Source: a virus. Taken from it: a stretch of 39,410 bases of DNA. Positions within the stretch are counted from its first letter, which is position 1, and each line of letters opens with the position of its first letter. Positions 11,853 through 21,412 of this stretch are shown here, one piece after another. Both the position numbers and the translations under genes were made by a program. Location of the stretch: IMG/VR virus record IMGVR_UViG_3300009176_000051, positions 1 through 39,410 of that record, one strand, 5' to 3'. A model generated the notes under the pieces. It made no database searches. It was given only the letters and a program-made list of their open reading frames with translations, and was not told where the DNA came from.

Positions 11853-13052
11853 CTATCCTGCTTGTCTCACCCGAGTCATCGGTGGTACCACACCGGCACC
11901 GGAGAACCCGGGATCCGGGTTGGTCCCCACGACGAATGGCACGGCGCTCGTGGCTGTTCCTTGGGGAGTCGTGACCGTGACAGCACCCGTAACGGCCAGG
12001 GCCGGCACGACCGCATCGATCCGCGTGGCGCTGTTGATCCCAAACGTCGCCGCCACACCGCCGAACCTCACTGCCGTCGCTCCGGTGAAGTTCGTGCCGA
12101 AGATCGTCACCGTGATCGAAGGCAGCCCGGTCGTGGGGGAGAAGCTCGAGATCGTCGGCACGGTCGGCGTGACCGAGGTCTGGGAGAACTGGTAGAACGC
12201 CGCGAGCGACGCCGGTTCCGGTGGATGATCGCCACCGGAGATCGCCCAGTCCGGGACGTTGCCGTCCGACGAGTCGTGGTCGTAGTACGCCACGTACTCG
12301 ATGCCCGGGAGGTTCCGGACATTGTTCGCGACCGCCAGGAGCCAGTTGGCGCGCTTCACGGCGTAGTTCGGATCGACGTTCGGATCGGTGATCGCGCATC
12401 CGAGTTCGGGGATCGTCAGCGTGACACCGTGCCCCTGCGCGAACGGGTACGGAGCTTGCCGGCCGGACTGACGCGGGACCGTCAGCAGCGTGGTCGGCTC
12501 GTCCGGTGCGGTCGACGGGGTCGCGTACTGCGAAGCACCGTCGGCCGCACCGCGCCGGTTGTACGTGTCGCAGCCGACGTTATCCACCCCCGGCGTCCAC
12601 CACGGGTCGGGACCGCCACCGTTGCCGAACCAGAACGTTCCGCCGACGTAGACGTTGCTCGATCTCCACGCCGACGCGAGCGGCTTGATGATGTTCATGA
12701 ACCGCGTGAACGCCGCGACGTAATCAGACGCCGTGCCGTTGCCCTGCGGCTCGTGGTGGAACGAGAACCAGCCTGCGGGAGTGATACCGGCGAGACGGTT
12801 GCCGATGTTCTGCGCGCGAACGTCGTCGCTCCCACCCGCGATCGCGGCCCACGAGCTGCTCGACTTCCACGAGACGTGGACCCGCAGACCCATGCTCGCG
12901 TATGTCTGCACGAGGTTCCACTTCGACCCGAGCGTGTTCCCGGAGAAGGCTTCACCCGCCGTCATGAACAGACGCACGACCTGCACCGGATGTCCAAGTT
13001 GGGTCTGGAACCGGGACAGCTTGTCCTCGTGAACGCCGAGCAGGATCGCCAA
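11853..13052 (-). CDS. GH26-like glycosidase with C-terminal IPT/TIG domain (399 aa)
   Basis: The N-terminal ~275 residues look like a TIM-barrel glycosidase. FSFHHEPQGNG provides a candidate acid/base (Glu101), LTIPELGC a candidate nucleophile (Glu216), and AYYDHDS (about 256-261) sits where the last barrel strand would be. The C-terminal ~90 residues form an IPT/TIG immunoglobulin-like domain (PTISSFSPTTGLP, then VRFGGVAA and TPQGTATS). The gene at 36433-37470 has the same catalytic landmarks. Position at the end of the tail genes suggests a virion-bound enzyme degrading a host surface polysaccharide. TTG 13052 directly follows the previous stop. Confidence 0.65.
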   Translation of the reverse strand: MAILLGVHEDKLSRFQTQLGHPVQVVRLFMTAGEAFSGNTLGSKWNLVQTYASMGLRVHVSWKSSSSWAAIAGGSDDVRAQNIGNRLAGITPAGWFSFHHEPQGNGTASDYVAAFTRFMNIIKPLASAWRSSNVYVGGTFWFGNGGGPDPWWTPGVDNVGCDTYNRRGAADGASQYATPSTAPDEPTTLLTVPRQSGRQAPYPFAQGHGVTLTIPELGCAITDPNVDPNYAVKRANWLLAVANNVRNLPGIEYVAYYDHDSSDGNVPDWAISGGDHPPEPASLAAFYQFSQTSVTPTVPTISSFSPTTGLPSITVTIFGTNFTGATAVRFGGVAATFGINSATRIDAVVPALAVTGAVTVTTPQGTATSAVPFVVGTNPDPGFSGAGVVPPMTRVRQAG

Positions 13053-15383
13053 CTAGACCGCCTGACCTAGCTCAGTCGCGACGAAGCCCCAGTTGATCGC
13101 GCCACCTGTCCACGAGACCGACGGCGTCTGGTCGTACACCGCACCCGAGATCGCCGAGTACATCTGGCGCGCGGGAGTCGAACCCATGCCGGTCGAGTTC
13201 ACGACCGTGAGTCCGGACTCCGGAGTGATGGTGCCGATGGTCGCCAAGGAAGCGTTCCAGGCGGCCAGTGCGTAGACCTTGCTCCCGCCACCGGGTGAGG
13301 CCAGTGGGTCGTTCGCGAGTCCCGCCGGCCCGGACGCCGACTCCGATGCGTCGAGGTAGCGCCTGACCTTCGTCGTGGACTGCGCGAGCGCGAACACCGT
13401 CGCGTCCGTGGTGGGGGTCCTCACGAGTTGGATCTGGATGCCGGTGGTCGCCTGCGCCGAGACGCCAACCACGAGCGGCGCCGCCGCAGCGGCGGTTGCC
13501 TGCCAGCCGATGAACCGCGTGAGGCGTGAGCGGTTCGTCGAGGTCCCGAGGATGACGGATCCCTCGTTGCTCCACGACGTGATGCTCCCGCCCGAAAGCG
13601 TCGGGACACCCGGATCCACCGACGTGCCGGTGGTCGTGATCACGTCGCAGATCGCCATGCGGTTGTTGCCGATCAGCACCGAAGCACCCGAGCCGACGGA
13701 TGCCGAGAACCCGGATGCGCTCGTGTCGTAGTCGGCGGTCTGATCGGTCGTGTCGAATCCCATCAGCACCGCCTCGACGGTGATGGTCGGGATGCCCGGA
13801 GGCGGTGGGGTGAAGACTCCCGGCTGCTCCAGTTCCGACGCGATCGCCAGCCAGATAGCGGTCGGGGAGATCGCCGCCGACGGAGACGTGTCGTAGGTCG
13901 TCGGGTTCCACATCTCGTTCACATGGATCGTCGGGGCGGACATGTTCGACTGCGCTCCGATGAGCGAGTACCCAGCTTCCGGAGTGACGACGGTCCCGGC
14001 AGCACCGGAGTCCGCGACGACCATCAGCGTCCTGTCCGCCGCATCCTGCGCCGCCGCGAGCGTCGTCTTGGCGGTGGTGCCGAGTTCCCCGCCGTCCGTG
14101 TTGCAGCGAACGGTCGTGTTGGCGAGCGCCAGCGAGACGAACGTCGACTGCACGATGCCGGCAGTCTTGACGCCACGCGTCACACACCCCGAGTGAGAGG
14201 CCGCAGAGTCCGGCAATCCAACGGTCAGCGGAGAGGCAGCTGCGGAGATGGCGTCCCTCGCGATGTAGCGGGTGATGCGCCTGCGGACCGTCGCGACCTG
14301 TCCGTCGATCTTCGTCCCGACCAACGTCCACGCGACCACACCGCCACCCGCGAGTGATGGGACCGGCGGGGCCTGCGAGTTGTCGGTGGTCGTGATGATG
14401 TCCACGATGCCGCCGATCTTGTTCCCGAGTTGCGCGGCGGCGCCCATGATGTAGGTGTTCACCCCGGCGCGCGCCGACGAGTCCACAGCCGAGACTTCCG
14501 TCCACGGGACGAGATCCAGCGTCCCGTACACATCCGGCGGCGGCACGATGATCGGCGGCTCGTCGCCGGTTCCGGCTCCCGGTGCGTATCCGATCCACAC
14601 GCCGTTGACCTGATCGAAGCTCACGACGTTGAGGTCGTCCACGGCCGTCCCGAGGACCGGCGGAAGACCGTCGGTGAGCGCCCACGAGGTGTTGGCCCAA
14701 GTGACGACGTTCGTGCCGCTGCCGCCCTGCGTGAGTCGGATGGTGATCGCGGACACAGGTCGTCCCGAGGAGTCATCGAGCGTGAACGTCGTGTTACCCG
14801 TCAGCGTGATCGCATAGTACGAAGCCTCGCCAGCGTCAAGCGTCACGGCCCCCGAGACATCGGTGAGCGTGATGAGCGCCTCCTGGCTTGGCCCCGGAGG
14901 TCCGGTCTGCCCGATGGGACCGGTGTCGCCTTGGCTCCCATCGACGCCGTCCACCCCATCCTCACCGGCTGGCGCGAAGACCTCCCAGTTCGCCGTGTCG
15001 GCGGGCGTTATGTCGGGTTCGGAGTTCGAGTTCGTGAGCAGGCAGAGGAAGACGCTCCCGCCGTGTCGCACCAATTCGTACTGGTCGTTGACGCTGACCG
15101 CGTGATACGTCGTGCCCGAGTCCCAGTCGCCGAGGTAGAGGAACCCGACGCCCGTGTCTCCCTGCGGACCAGGCGATCCGGAGATGGCAGGGTCGATCGC
15201 GGTCCACAGTTGCGTCGAGTCGTTCCAGAAGAACACCGCGCCGTCGGGCGGATCCCCGTCGTCGAAGAGGTTGACGAACTCATGCACGATGTCGTGGTGC
15301 TGCTGGTGGATCTTGACATCGGGATGAGACGCGTCGTCCGCGTATGCGGGATCGATGTTCTCCGGTAGTCCTCTGCTTGGCAC
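13053..15383 (-). CDS. Tail fibre with collagen-like stretch and duplicated domain (776 aa)
   Basis: The N-terminal region has a chitin-binding/carbohydrate-type segment (FLYLGDWDSGTTYHAVSVND). Short collagen-like runs (SGPSPQGDTG-type, GPIGQTGPPGPS) follow, then two related ~230-residue C-terminal domains. The repeats align at IVDIITTTDNSQAPPVPSL with CDVITTTGTSVDPGVPTL, and each ends with PSAAISPTAIWLAIASEL or its equivalent. Collagen-like triplets trimerise phage fibres, so this is the likely receptor-binding fibre. GTG 15383 has GGGAG upstream. Confidence 0.75.
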   Translation of the reverse strand: MPSRGLPENIDPAYADDASHPDVKIHQQHHDIVHEFVNLFDDGDPPDGAVFFWNDSTQLWTAIDPAISGSPGPQGDTGVGFLYLGDWDSGTTYHAVSVNDQYELVRHGGSVFLCLLTNSNSEPDITPADTANWEVFAPAGEDGVDGVDGSQGDTGPIGQTGPPGPSQEALITLTDVSGAVTLDAGEASYYAITLTGNTTFTLDDSSGRPVSAITIRLTQGGSGTNVVTWANTSWALTDGLPPVLGTAVDDLNVVSFDQVNGVWIGYAPGAGTGDEPPIIVPPPDVYGTLDLVPWTEVSAVDSSARAGVNTYIMGAAAQLGNKIGGIVDIITTTDNSQAPPVPSLAGGGVVAWTLVGTKIDGQVATVRRRITRYIARDAISAAASPLTVGLPDSAASHSGCVTRGVKTAGIVQSTFVSLALANTTVRCNTDGGELGTTAKTTLAAAQDAADRTLMVVADSGAAGTVVTPEAGYSLIGAQSNMSAPTIHVNEMWNPTTYDTSPSAAISPTAIWLAIASELEQPGVFTPPPPGIPTITVEAVLMGFDTTDQTADYDTSASGFSASVGSGASVLIGNNRMAICDVITTTGTSVDPGVPTLSGGSITSWSNEGSVILGTSTNRSRLTRFIGWQATAAAAAPLVVGVSAQATTGIQIQLVRTPTTDATVFALAQSTTKVRRYLDASESASGPAGLANDPLASPGGGSKVYALAAWNASLATIGTITPESGLTVVNSTGMGSTPARQMYSAISGAVYDQTPSVSWTGGAINWGFVATELGQAV

Positions 15384-15385
15384 CG

Positions 15386-17410
15386 CTAGGCTCCCCTCTT
15401 CAGCGACACTTCATCCACGAACAACCCGGCCTTGCCCGACCCGGCGTTCTTCACCCGCAACTGCACGAATGCCGCAGCGTTCGGTGCGCGAGCATCGACC
15501 TTCACGGTCGTCCATCCGGTGATCGGAAGGCCCGTCACGGAGGTGGCTGTGCCGATGCTCTTGGACAGGAAGACCATGTTCGCGTCGTACCAGTCCAACT
15601 CTAGCGTCACGGTACGGGTGGTCGTGACAGACGGGGTCGCGGGATTCGTCTCGGACGGCACACCGCCGGCGAGGCCGAAACGCACCATCCGCACCTGCGC
15701 CTTGCCGATGTACACCTGGCGATGTTCGATGGGCACGACCGGCGCGAGCGCGGAGTTGGTTCCGGTCGACGATGCCTCCATCTGCAGCACCCACGCGCCA
15801 CGCGAGGCGTAGACGTACTGGATGTCATACGTGTAGGTGAACGTGGGATCGAAGTGGCCCTTGCGGATCCGCGTCTCTTCCAACTGCACGTCCTGGGCGA
15901 GGATCGTGCAGTTCGTCTCCGCCGTCCAACTGCCCGTGGATCCGAGCGCGACATCACTGAGCGCGTCGAACCCTTCGAAGCTGTAGTCGTTGGGACCGAG
16001 CAGGTTCGGGAACACCGGCAGCGAGAGCCACCACGCGAGGTTCCACAGGTTCCTCGAGGGCGTGGAGATCTCGATCCCCTCGATCATCGACCGCTGCTCC
16101 ACCACGTCGCCGTTCGGCAGCACCACCTCGACCGTCACGATGTCCCACAGGTCGGCGGTGAGCATCTTCTTCCAGTCGGTGACGAGGTTCGACATGTCGA
16201 GCTTCGCCAGGTAGACCTGAGGCTCGCGGTAACGCAGCAAGATGTTCTCGGCACGAGAGTCGAGGTGTTCCTGGTAGAACAGCCCGATCTCAGGCGTCGG
16301 CCATTCACGCCGCAGGTAGCGAGCCTGCGAACCCTTGTCCTCAAGGATCGCGTACGGCGGTCCGGGATCCACACCGAACGGTGGGGGTGTGTGTCCGCTC
16401 CCGGTGAGATGGACGTAGTTGTAGATCAGCGTCTCGTCCAGCACGCGATCCATGTCGGCGAACTTCTCCGCGTCGACAGCGACACGGATCTCCCCGGCCG
16501 GCCTGAGCGGCCAGTCGTGATCTCGGTACGTGCAGATGCCGCCACGGCTGATGTAGAAGTTCCCGCCGTCGGCCTGCGCGATGTCGTCCACGGCCGCGCG
16601 CACAGGTTGTCCCTGATACGTGCCGAGCCAGAGGATGTATGCAGGGTTCCCGGCGCTCGTGGTGGTCGAGAATCTGTCTCCCACGTCGCGGTTGCCACCC
16701 TGCGTCGTGCCGTAGGGATAGCCCTCCACGGGATCCACCACTCCGGAGCGACCGGTGTACGGGCGATAGTTCAGCGCGAGGTTCATCGCCGCCGGGGGGG
16801 CGAAGAAGTTGATGCCGATGGTTCCGCTGAGTTCGTCCTTCGCCATCACGCCGAGGAGATCCATGCACTTGATCGTGGCGATGGCGTCGTTGCCGAGCGC
16901 GGGGTAGTCGAACTCGATGCTCTCGATCACACCGTCGTAGATCGGTTCCCAGACCGTGGTCGCCCCGCCGCCGACGAGATCTGTCCCCCCGACCTTCGAC
17001 GAGCCGACCTTGAACGCAGACGTGGTCCGAGCGAACCCTGCCTCGAAGCGGATCCTTCGCATCAACGGGCTGATCGCGAACGCGTTGTCTGCCTCCGGGT
17101 CGAACCCTCGATCCCAGTTGTCCAACACGACGGTGGCGGTCCCGGTTTCGTTGCGGTCCAGCGGGCGCTCCCGCCCTCGTCGGATGCCGGTGATCCCCGA
17201 TCCTCCGCGCACACGATCCGTGACATCCGTCCAGATCGGCTCGTTCGAGACGGAGGAGAATTCCTGGGGGGTCTGGGGGTAGATGTCGTTGACGAAGTCG
17301 ATCAGCACCCGCAGATCCGGTGTCTTCGGTGGCGTGCCGCTGGGGAACGGCGGTGGAACGAACGGCAGTTCGTACCCTGACGTATAGCCGAGGGCGTAAT
17401 GGTCGACCAT
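15386..17410 (-). CDS. Minor tail protein, baseplate-hub-like (674 aa)
   Basis: Starts at ATG 17410 (TGATG overlap). Early motifs such as TDVTDRVRGGSGITGIRRGR and TATVVLDNWDRGFDP are typical of siphovirus minor tail proteins that follow the tape measure in actinophages. The C-terminal ~170 residues look like a carbohydrate-binding beta-sandwich (TVTLELDWYDANMVFLSK, ending KAGLFVDEVSLKRGA). It probably forms part of the tail tip and binds the surface glycan. No protease or lysozyme motif is seen. Confidence 0.7.
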   Translation of the reverse strand: MVDHYALGYTSGYELPFVPPPFPSGTPPKTPDLRVLIDFVNDIYPQTPQEFSSVSNEPIWTDVTDRVRGGSGITGIRRGRERPLDRNETGTATVVLDNWDRGFDPEADNAFAISPLMRRIRFEAGFARTTSAFKVGSSKVGGTDLVGGGATTVWEPIYDGVIESIEFDYPALGNDAIATIKCMDLLGVMAKDELSGTIGINFFAPPAAMNLALNYRPYTGRSGVVDPVEGYPYGTTQGGNRDVGDRFSTTTSAGNPAYILWLGTYQGQPVRAAVDDIAQADGGNFYISRGGICTYRDHDWPLRPAGEIRVAVDAEKFADMDRVLDETLIYNYVHLTGSGHTPPPFGVDPGPPYAILEDKGSQARYLRREWPTPEIGLFYQEHLDSRAENILLRYREPQVYLAKLDMSNLVTDWKKMLTADLWDIVTVEVVLPNGDVVEQRSMIEGIEISTPSRNLWNLAWWLSLPVFPNLLGPNDYSFEGFDALSDVALGSTGSWTAETNCTILAQDVQLEETRIRKGHFDPTFTYTYDIQYVYASRGAWVLQMEASSTGTNSALAPVVPIEHRQVYIGKAQVRMVRFGLAGGVPSETNPATPSVTTTRTVTLELDWYDANMVFLSKSIGTATSVTGLPITGWTTVKVDARAPNAAAFVQLRVKNAGSGKAGLFVDEVSLKRGA

Positions 17411-18375
17411 CAGACCGAGGAGTACTCGAGATAGGACCCGGCCATGCGAGTGATCGTCGTCGCGCTGGACGCCACGAGTTGCGACCACCACGGAGCGAAC
17501 GACCCGCTGTTCGATCCGTTATGCACGAGGACTTCGATCTCGATAGGGATGGCGTAGTTCGCCGCGCTGAACACCGGGTACGTCGAGAGGTTCCCGGCCG
17601 CGAGGCCGGTGGTGGTGTTGTAGACGCCGAACCCACCGAAGAAGTCGTTGGCATTCATCATGAAGTTCCCCGGTGGTATCCCGCCACGGATCCGCATCGA
17701 TCCCATGAGATGCGTCGGTGAAGCCGGTCCACCGACACCGAGCTTCAAGGTCGTGCTTGCCGACCCGGCCGTCATCTTGAACCAGATCACTCCACGGATG
17801 CGGTACTTCGTGTTCGCGGCCATGACGAACGTGAGCTCCGAATCGGCGGCGAGCGTGGCGGTGTTGGAACGCGACAGGTCCGAATTCGCGGGCAGAGTCG
17901 TCCACCCGACGTTCGGGACCGTGGGATCGCGGACGGGGACGAGCTTCGGCACGATGAGGTTCTGCTCGATCGCGGTGGCGCCGACCGGCACGAAGATCGA
18001 CGCCAGCGCGACGGACCCCGGAACCTCCAGCGGCGACGGCAACAGCGGAGCCGCGTCCGCGACCCCTTGGATCACGTCGACCGTGTCGATGTCTCTGGCG
18101 ATGACGAGGTCGAAGCGCGGATCGGCTTCCGGGTCCGAGATCGAGATGTCCCCACCCGAGATCGCGATCGCCACACCGTCCGACGCGATGGCACCCGAAG
18201 GAACGGTCACGACCATCGACACCGGGGAGTCGGGGACCACCTCGCACCCAGAGATGACGCCGTTCAGCCCGCCGATCGCGGCCTGCAGGATGTCGTAGTC
18301 GGCTTGGAAGATGCGGGACTGGAATTCGGTATCGAAGTATGCCGGGTCACCATCGTTCGGAATGGTCAAGGTCAC
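17410..18375 (-). CDS. Minor tail protein with beta-rich C-terminus (321 aa)
   Basis: It begins at GTG 18375 overlapping the tape-measure stop (GTGA). The first 130 residues contain VVPDSPVSMVVTVPSGAIA and DPRFDLVIARD, patterns found in phage tail-appendage proteins. The remainder is a beta-sandwich-like region (LPANSDLSRSNTATLAADS, TKYRIRGVIWFKMTAG). It sits between the tape measure and the hub-like protein, so it is probably a tail-tip or fibre-attachment component. Confidence 0.6.
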   Translation of the reverse strand: MTLTIPNDGDPAYFDTEFQSRIFQADYDILQAAIGGLNGVISGCEVVPDSPVSMVVTVPSGAIASDGVAIAISGGDISISDPEADPRFDLVIARDIDTVDVIQGVADAAPLLPSPLEVPGSVALASIFVPVGATAIEQNLIVPKLVPVRDPTVPNVGWTTLPANSDLSRSNTATLAADSELTFVMAANTKYRIRGVIWFKMTAGSASTTLKLGVGGPASPTHLMGSMRIRGGIPPGNFMMNANDFFGGFGVYNTTTGLAAGNLSTYPVFSAANYAIPIEIEVLVHNGSNSGSFAPWWSQLVASSATTITRMAGSYLEYSSV

Positions 18376-21300
18376 AAGCCAGTCCCCCCATTGTTGCGGC
18401 CGATCCGCAGAAGCTCTTCACGCACCGCACGAGCTGTCTCCTCGCCACCCGCGCCGAAGACGTTCACCGTCACTCCGCCACGGCCGTTGTTGCCGTTGCC
18501 ACCCCCGCCGCCGATCTGACCAGTGGCGTTGTTGATCGCGTTGATCAGGTGATCGAGCGCGTCCACGAACTCCCGGTTCTTATCGTTGATCTTCTCCGGA
18601 TGCAAGCCATCGAGGAAGTGGTTCAGACGCTCAAGGAGCGTGTCGAGCGCCGACGACATCTTCAGGAGCTTCTCCCCGAAGGCCGCCTGGGTCATCTGGT
18701 CGGCGGTCTTCTGGGTGATCCTCGCGATCGACTCCTGCGCGTTGTTCAACTGATCGATCAGCGCCGGGTCGTTCAGCAGCGCCTGGGCGATGGGGATCGC
18801 ACCCGCGCCCTGTCCGGCCAGATCCGTAAGGTTCGCGACGTTCAAGCCCTCGGATTGCAACTGCTTCAACAGCTTGGCGAGTTGGGACGCCTGGTTCACT
18901 TGGTTCTGGATCAACGCCTGGATGTTGACGGCCTCAGGCGCGACCTGCCCCGGCTCCAGCGTTCCCTCGGCCTGCGCCTGGAGGAAGTCCTCCTGCTCCT
19001 GGCGGAACCTCTCAAGCTCGTCGCCGATGGTCCCGATCAGATCCGCCGAGTCGGTGAACGCGCCCTTGATCGCATCGCGGAAGTCGGTCGCCTTCGTCTT
19101 CAGCCGGTCGAACTGCTTCTCCAGCTTGTTCAGGTCGCGAGAGAACGCGCGCGCCTGATCGGCCGCACCCTCGCCAGCCGCCGCACGGATCAGCGGGATC
19201 AGCGTCTCCAGTCGAGACTTCACATGCTCGAAGTTGGAGGTGACCTCGATGATCGTCTTCATGAAGAACGCCTCGCCGCCGCCGCTGCTACCGCCGGCGC
19301 GCTTCTGGAACCCGATGCTCCTCAGACCGTCCTCGATGACCTCCCACGGCCACGGTGAGTTCGGCCTGGTGTGAACCAGGACGGAGGCGTTCATCTGCCA
19401 CTCGCCGCCCTGCGTCTGGTGGAAGCCCAACCCGCGCATCTTCGTATTGAGCGCATCGAGCGCAGCGGTTTCGGCTTTGGTCGTGACCTCGACGTGCCAC
19501 TTCTTGTCGGAGATCTCCTTCAAGCGAGTACGCAGGAGTTTCAGCGCACCCTGGAAATCACCGACCTTGATCAGGTTGCTGACCATGTCCCGGTCGGTCT
19601 GACTGAGCGCGATACCGAGATTGCCGTATCCGGTGACGATCGCGTCGAGGTTCCTCGCGTGACCCCTCGAGAGATCCCCGGACTTCACCAGATCGTTCAA
19701 CCAGGCATGGGTCGCGATGTTCGCACCCTCCTGTGCTGCCTTCACCTGTTCGATGATCGCCGCCACTTCTTCGGCCGACGCACCGGTCGCCAGCAGCGCG
19801 GTCGTGAGTTCCCTGCCGGTGAGCGTGCCTCTCGCCAACTGGGTCGCCCAGGCTTCGATGCTTTCCTGACTGACCTTGAGGCTCGTTCCCACCCGACCGA
19901 CATCCTGGCTGATACCGGTCATCACGCCGCCCCAGACCTCCCAGGCGTTGGCGACACCGTTGACGAATCCTTCGAAGTCGCCGTCCTTGAATCGTTGCAA
20001 CTGGTCGAACCCCTGCTTCGCCGCAACCGCGAACGCACCGACACCGACGGCCGCCTCGGCGAACCCCGTACCGATGGCGGTAGCGGTGCTACCGGCGCCA
20101 CCCGCGCTCCCCGCAGCACCGGCCGAAGCGGTGCCGATCTTGGAGATGATGTTGATCACACCTCCGCCGACGCGAAGGATCGATCCGAAGATTGCGAGCA
20201 GCGGACCGAGCGCCGCGACGAGCAGGCCGACCTGGACGATGGTCTTCTTCGTTGAGTCGTCGAGGTTCTTGAACCACTTCGCCGCGTCCTTGATCGCCGG
20301 GACCACGTCATGGACGAGGATCGGGATCAAGATGTTGCCGAGTTCGATCGCGGTTTCCTTCAGGTCCGTGAGCGCCTGGTTGAACTTGAACTGCGGCGTC
20401 TTCTTCATGATGTCGAACGCGTCCTGGAAGTCCGTTGCGGTGTCCTTCGCGGACAGGCCGAGTTCCTCCCAGAGCTTGCGCGCCGACTCCGCAGAGTTGC
20501 CGACGAGCGTGTTCGCGATGACCGCTCCTCGAGCTCCGCCCGTGATCGTGCCCCAGGCTTCCTTGCCCGCGACGGTTGTGAGGTCGAACGTCTTCGCGAT
20601 GTCCTGCATGACCGCGAGCAGCCCGCCGGGTTCGGCGATGCGCGACTGCACGTCCTGGATCGAGATCCCGAAGTCTTCGAACTTCTTCTTCGATTCCTCG
20701 GTCGGGTTCTGCAGCGCCGCCAGGAGGAAGCGCAGACCGGTCGTCGCGCGGCTCGCCTCGACACCTGCGTTGGTGGCCTGAGCGATGGCTGCCGCCACAT
20801 CCTGGAACGACACGCCGAGTTGCGAGGCCAGCGGGATGACGATGCCGATGTTCTCCGCGAAGTCCGCAGGTTCCGCCTTGCCGACCTTGATCGCGCGGGT
20901 GAGGATGTTCATCGCGTTCGTCGCATCCAGCCCGGTGCCCGCGTAGTCGTGCAGGACCGTCGTCAGGAGCTTGGCATTCGTCGCCGCATCCGCCATCCCT
21001 GTGGCAGCAGCCTGAGCCGATGCCCGAACGACCGGGAACACATCCTTGGCGGCGAGGCCGGCGGAGGCCGCGAAGTACATCGCCTCGGCGAGTCCGCCCG
21101 GATCCTGTCCCGTCGCATGCGCGAGATCCAGGACGAATCCCTTGGCCTCCTCGGTGGTGTGACCGATGTCGCCGGCGAGGGCTTCGATCCGAGAGAACGT
21201 CGTGTTGAAGTCCAGCGCGAGCTTCGTCGAGACCGCACCGACGGCGGCCAGCGGAACGGTCAGGAACTTCGTCATCGCGAGGCCGGACGCCTGCAGGCTG

Positions 21301-21407
21301 CGCCCGACGCGCTGTGTCGCGTTCGTGACCGCACCGGAGATGGATGAGGCAAGCGCCGCCCCGTTCGCGACGACGTTGACGACTGCGGTGCCGCCCTGGA
21401 GAACCAC
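18372..21407 (-). CDS. Tape measure protein (1,011 aa)
   Basis: This protein sets tail length and is threaded through the tube. Residues about 50-330 match the phage tail tape-measure core: LDFNTTFSRIEALAGD, FVLDLAHATGQDPGGLAEAM, NIGIVIPLASQLGVSFQDVA. A hydrophobic central segment follows (TIVQVGLLVAALGPLLAIFG), then long helical regions and a Gly/Asn-rich stretch (GGGGGNGNNGRGG) near the C-terminus. At about 0.15 nm per residue, this length predicts a tail near 150 nm. GTG 21407 is preceded by GAGGTAA. It directly follows the chaperone frameshift gene. Confidence 0.95.
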   Translation of the reverse strand: MVLQGGTAVVNVVANGAALASSISGAVTNATQRVGRSLQASGLAMTKFLTVPLAAVGAVSTKLALDFNTTFSRIEALAGDIGHTTEEAKGFVLDLAHATGQDPGGLAEAMYFAASAGLAAKDVFPVVRASAQAAATGMADAATNAKLLTTVLHDYAGTGLDATNAMNILTRAIKVGKAEPADFAENIGIVIPLASQLGVSFQDVAAAIAQATNAGVEASRATTGLRFLLAALQNPTEESKKKFEDFGISIQDVQSRIAEPGGLLAVMQDIAKTFDLTTVAGKEAWGTITGGARGAVIANTLVGNSAESARKLWEELGLSAKDTATDFQDAFDIMKKTPQFKFNQALTDLKETAIELGNILIPILVHDVVPAIKDAAKWFKNLDDSTKKTIVQVGLLVAALGPLLAIFGSILRVGGGVINIISKIGTASAGAAGSAGGAGSTATAIGTGFAEAAVGVGAFAVAAKQGFDQLQRFKDGDFEGFVNGVANAWEVWGGVMTGISQDVGRVGTSLKVSQESIEAWATQLARGTLTGRELTTALLATGASAEEVAAIIEQVKAAQEGANIATHAWLNDLVKSGDLSRGHARNLDAIVTGYGNLGIALSQTDRDMVSNLIKVGDFQGALKLLRTRLKEISDKKWHVEVTTKAETAALDALNTKMRGLGFHQTQGGEWQMNASVLVHTRPNSPWPWEVIEDGLRSIGFQKRAGGSSGGGEAFFMKTIIEVTSNFEHVKSRLETLIPLIRAAAGEGAADQARAFSRDLNKLEKQFDRLKTKATDFRDAIKGAFTDSADLIGTIGDELERFRQEQEDFLQAQAEGTLEPGQVAPEAVNIQALIQNQVNQASQLAKLLKQLQSEGLNVANLTDLAGQGAGAIPIAQALLNDPALIDQLNNAQESIARITQKTADQMTQAAFGEKLLKMSSALDTLLERLNHFLDGLHPEKINDKNREFVDALDHLINAINNATGQIGGGGGNGNNGRGGVTVNVFGAGGEETARAVREELLRIGRNNGGTGL

Positions 21408-21412
21408 TTACC

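Noticed and set aside
11430-13070. A 546-codon plus-strand frame opposite the glycosidase and endolysin
   Set aside because: It is Arg/Asp/Val-rich shadow sequence, while the minus strand has catalytic and domain motifs.
14863-15105. Collagen-type repeats as a CRISPR or tandem-repeat element
   Set aside because: The periodic sequence is explained by Gly-x-y triplets of the tail fibre; there are no spacer-repeat units.
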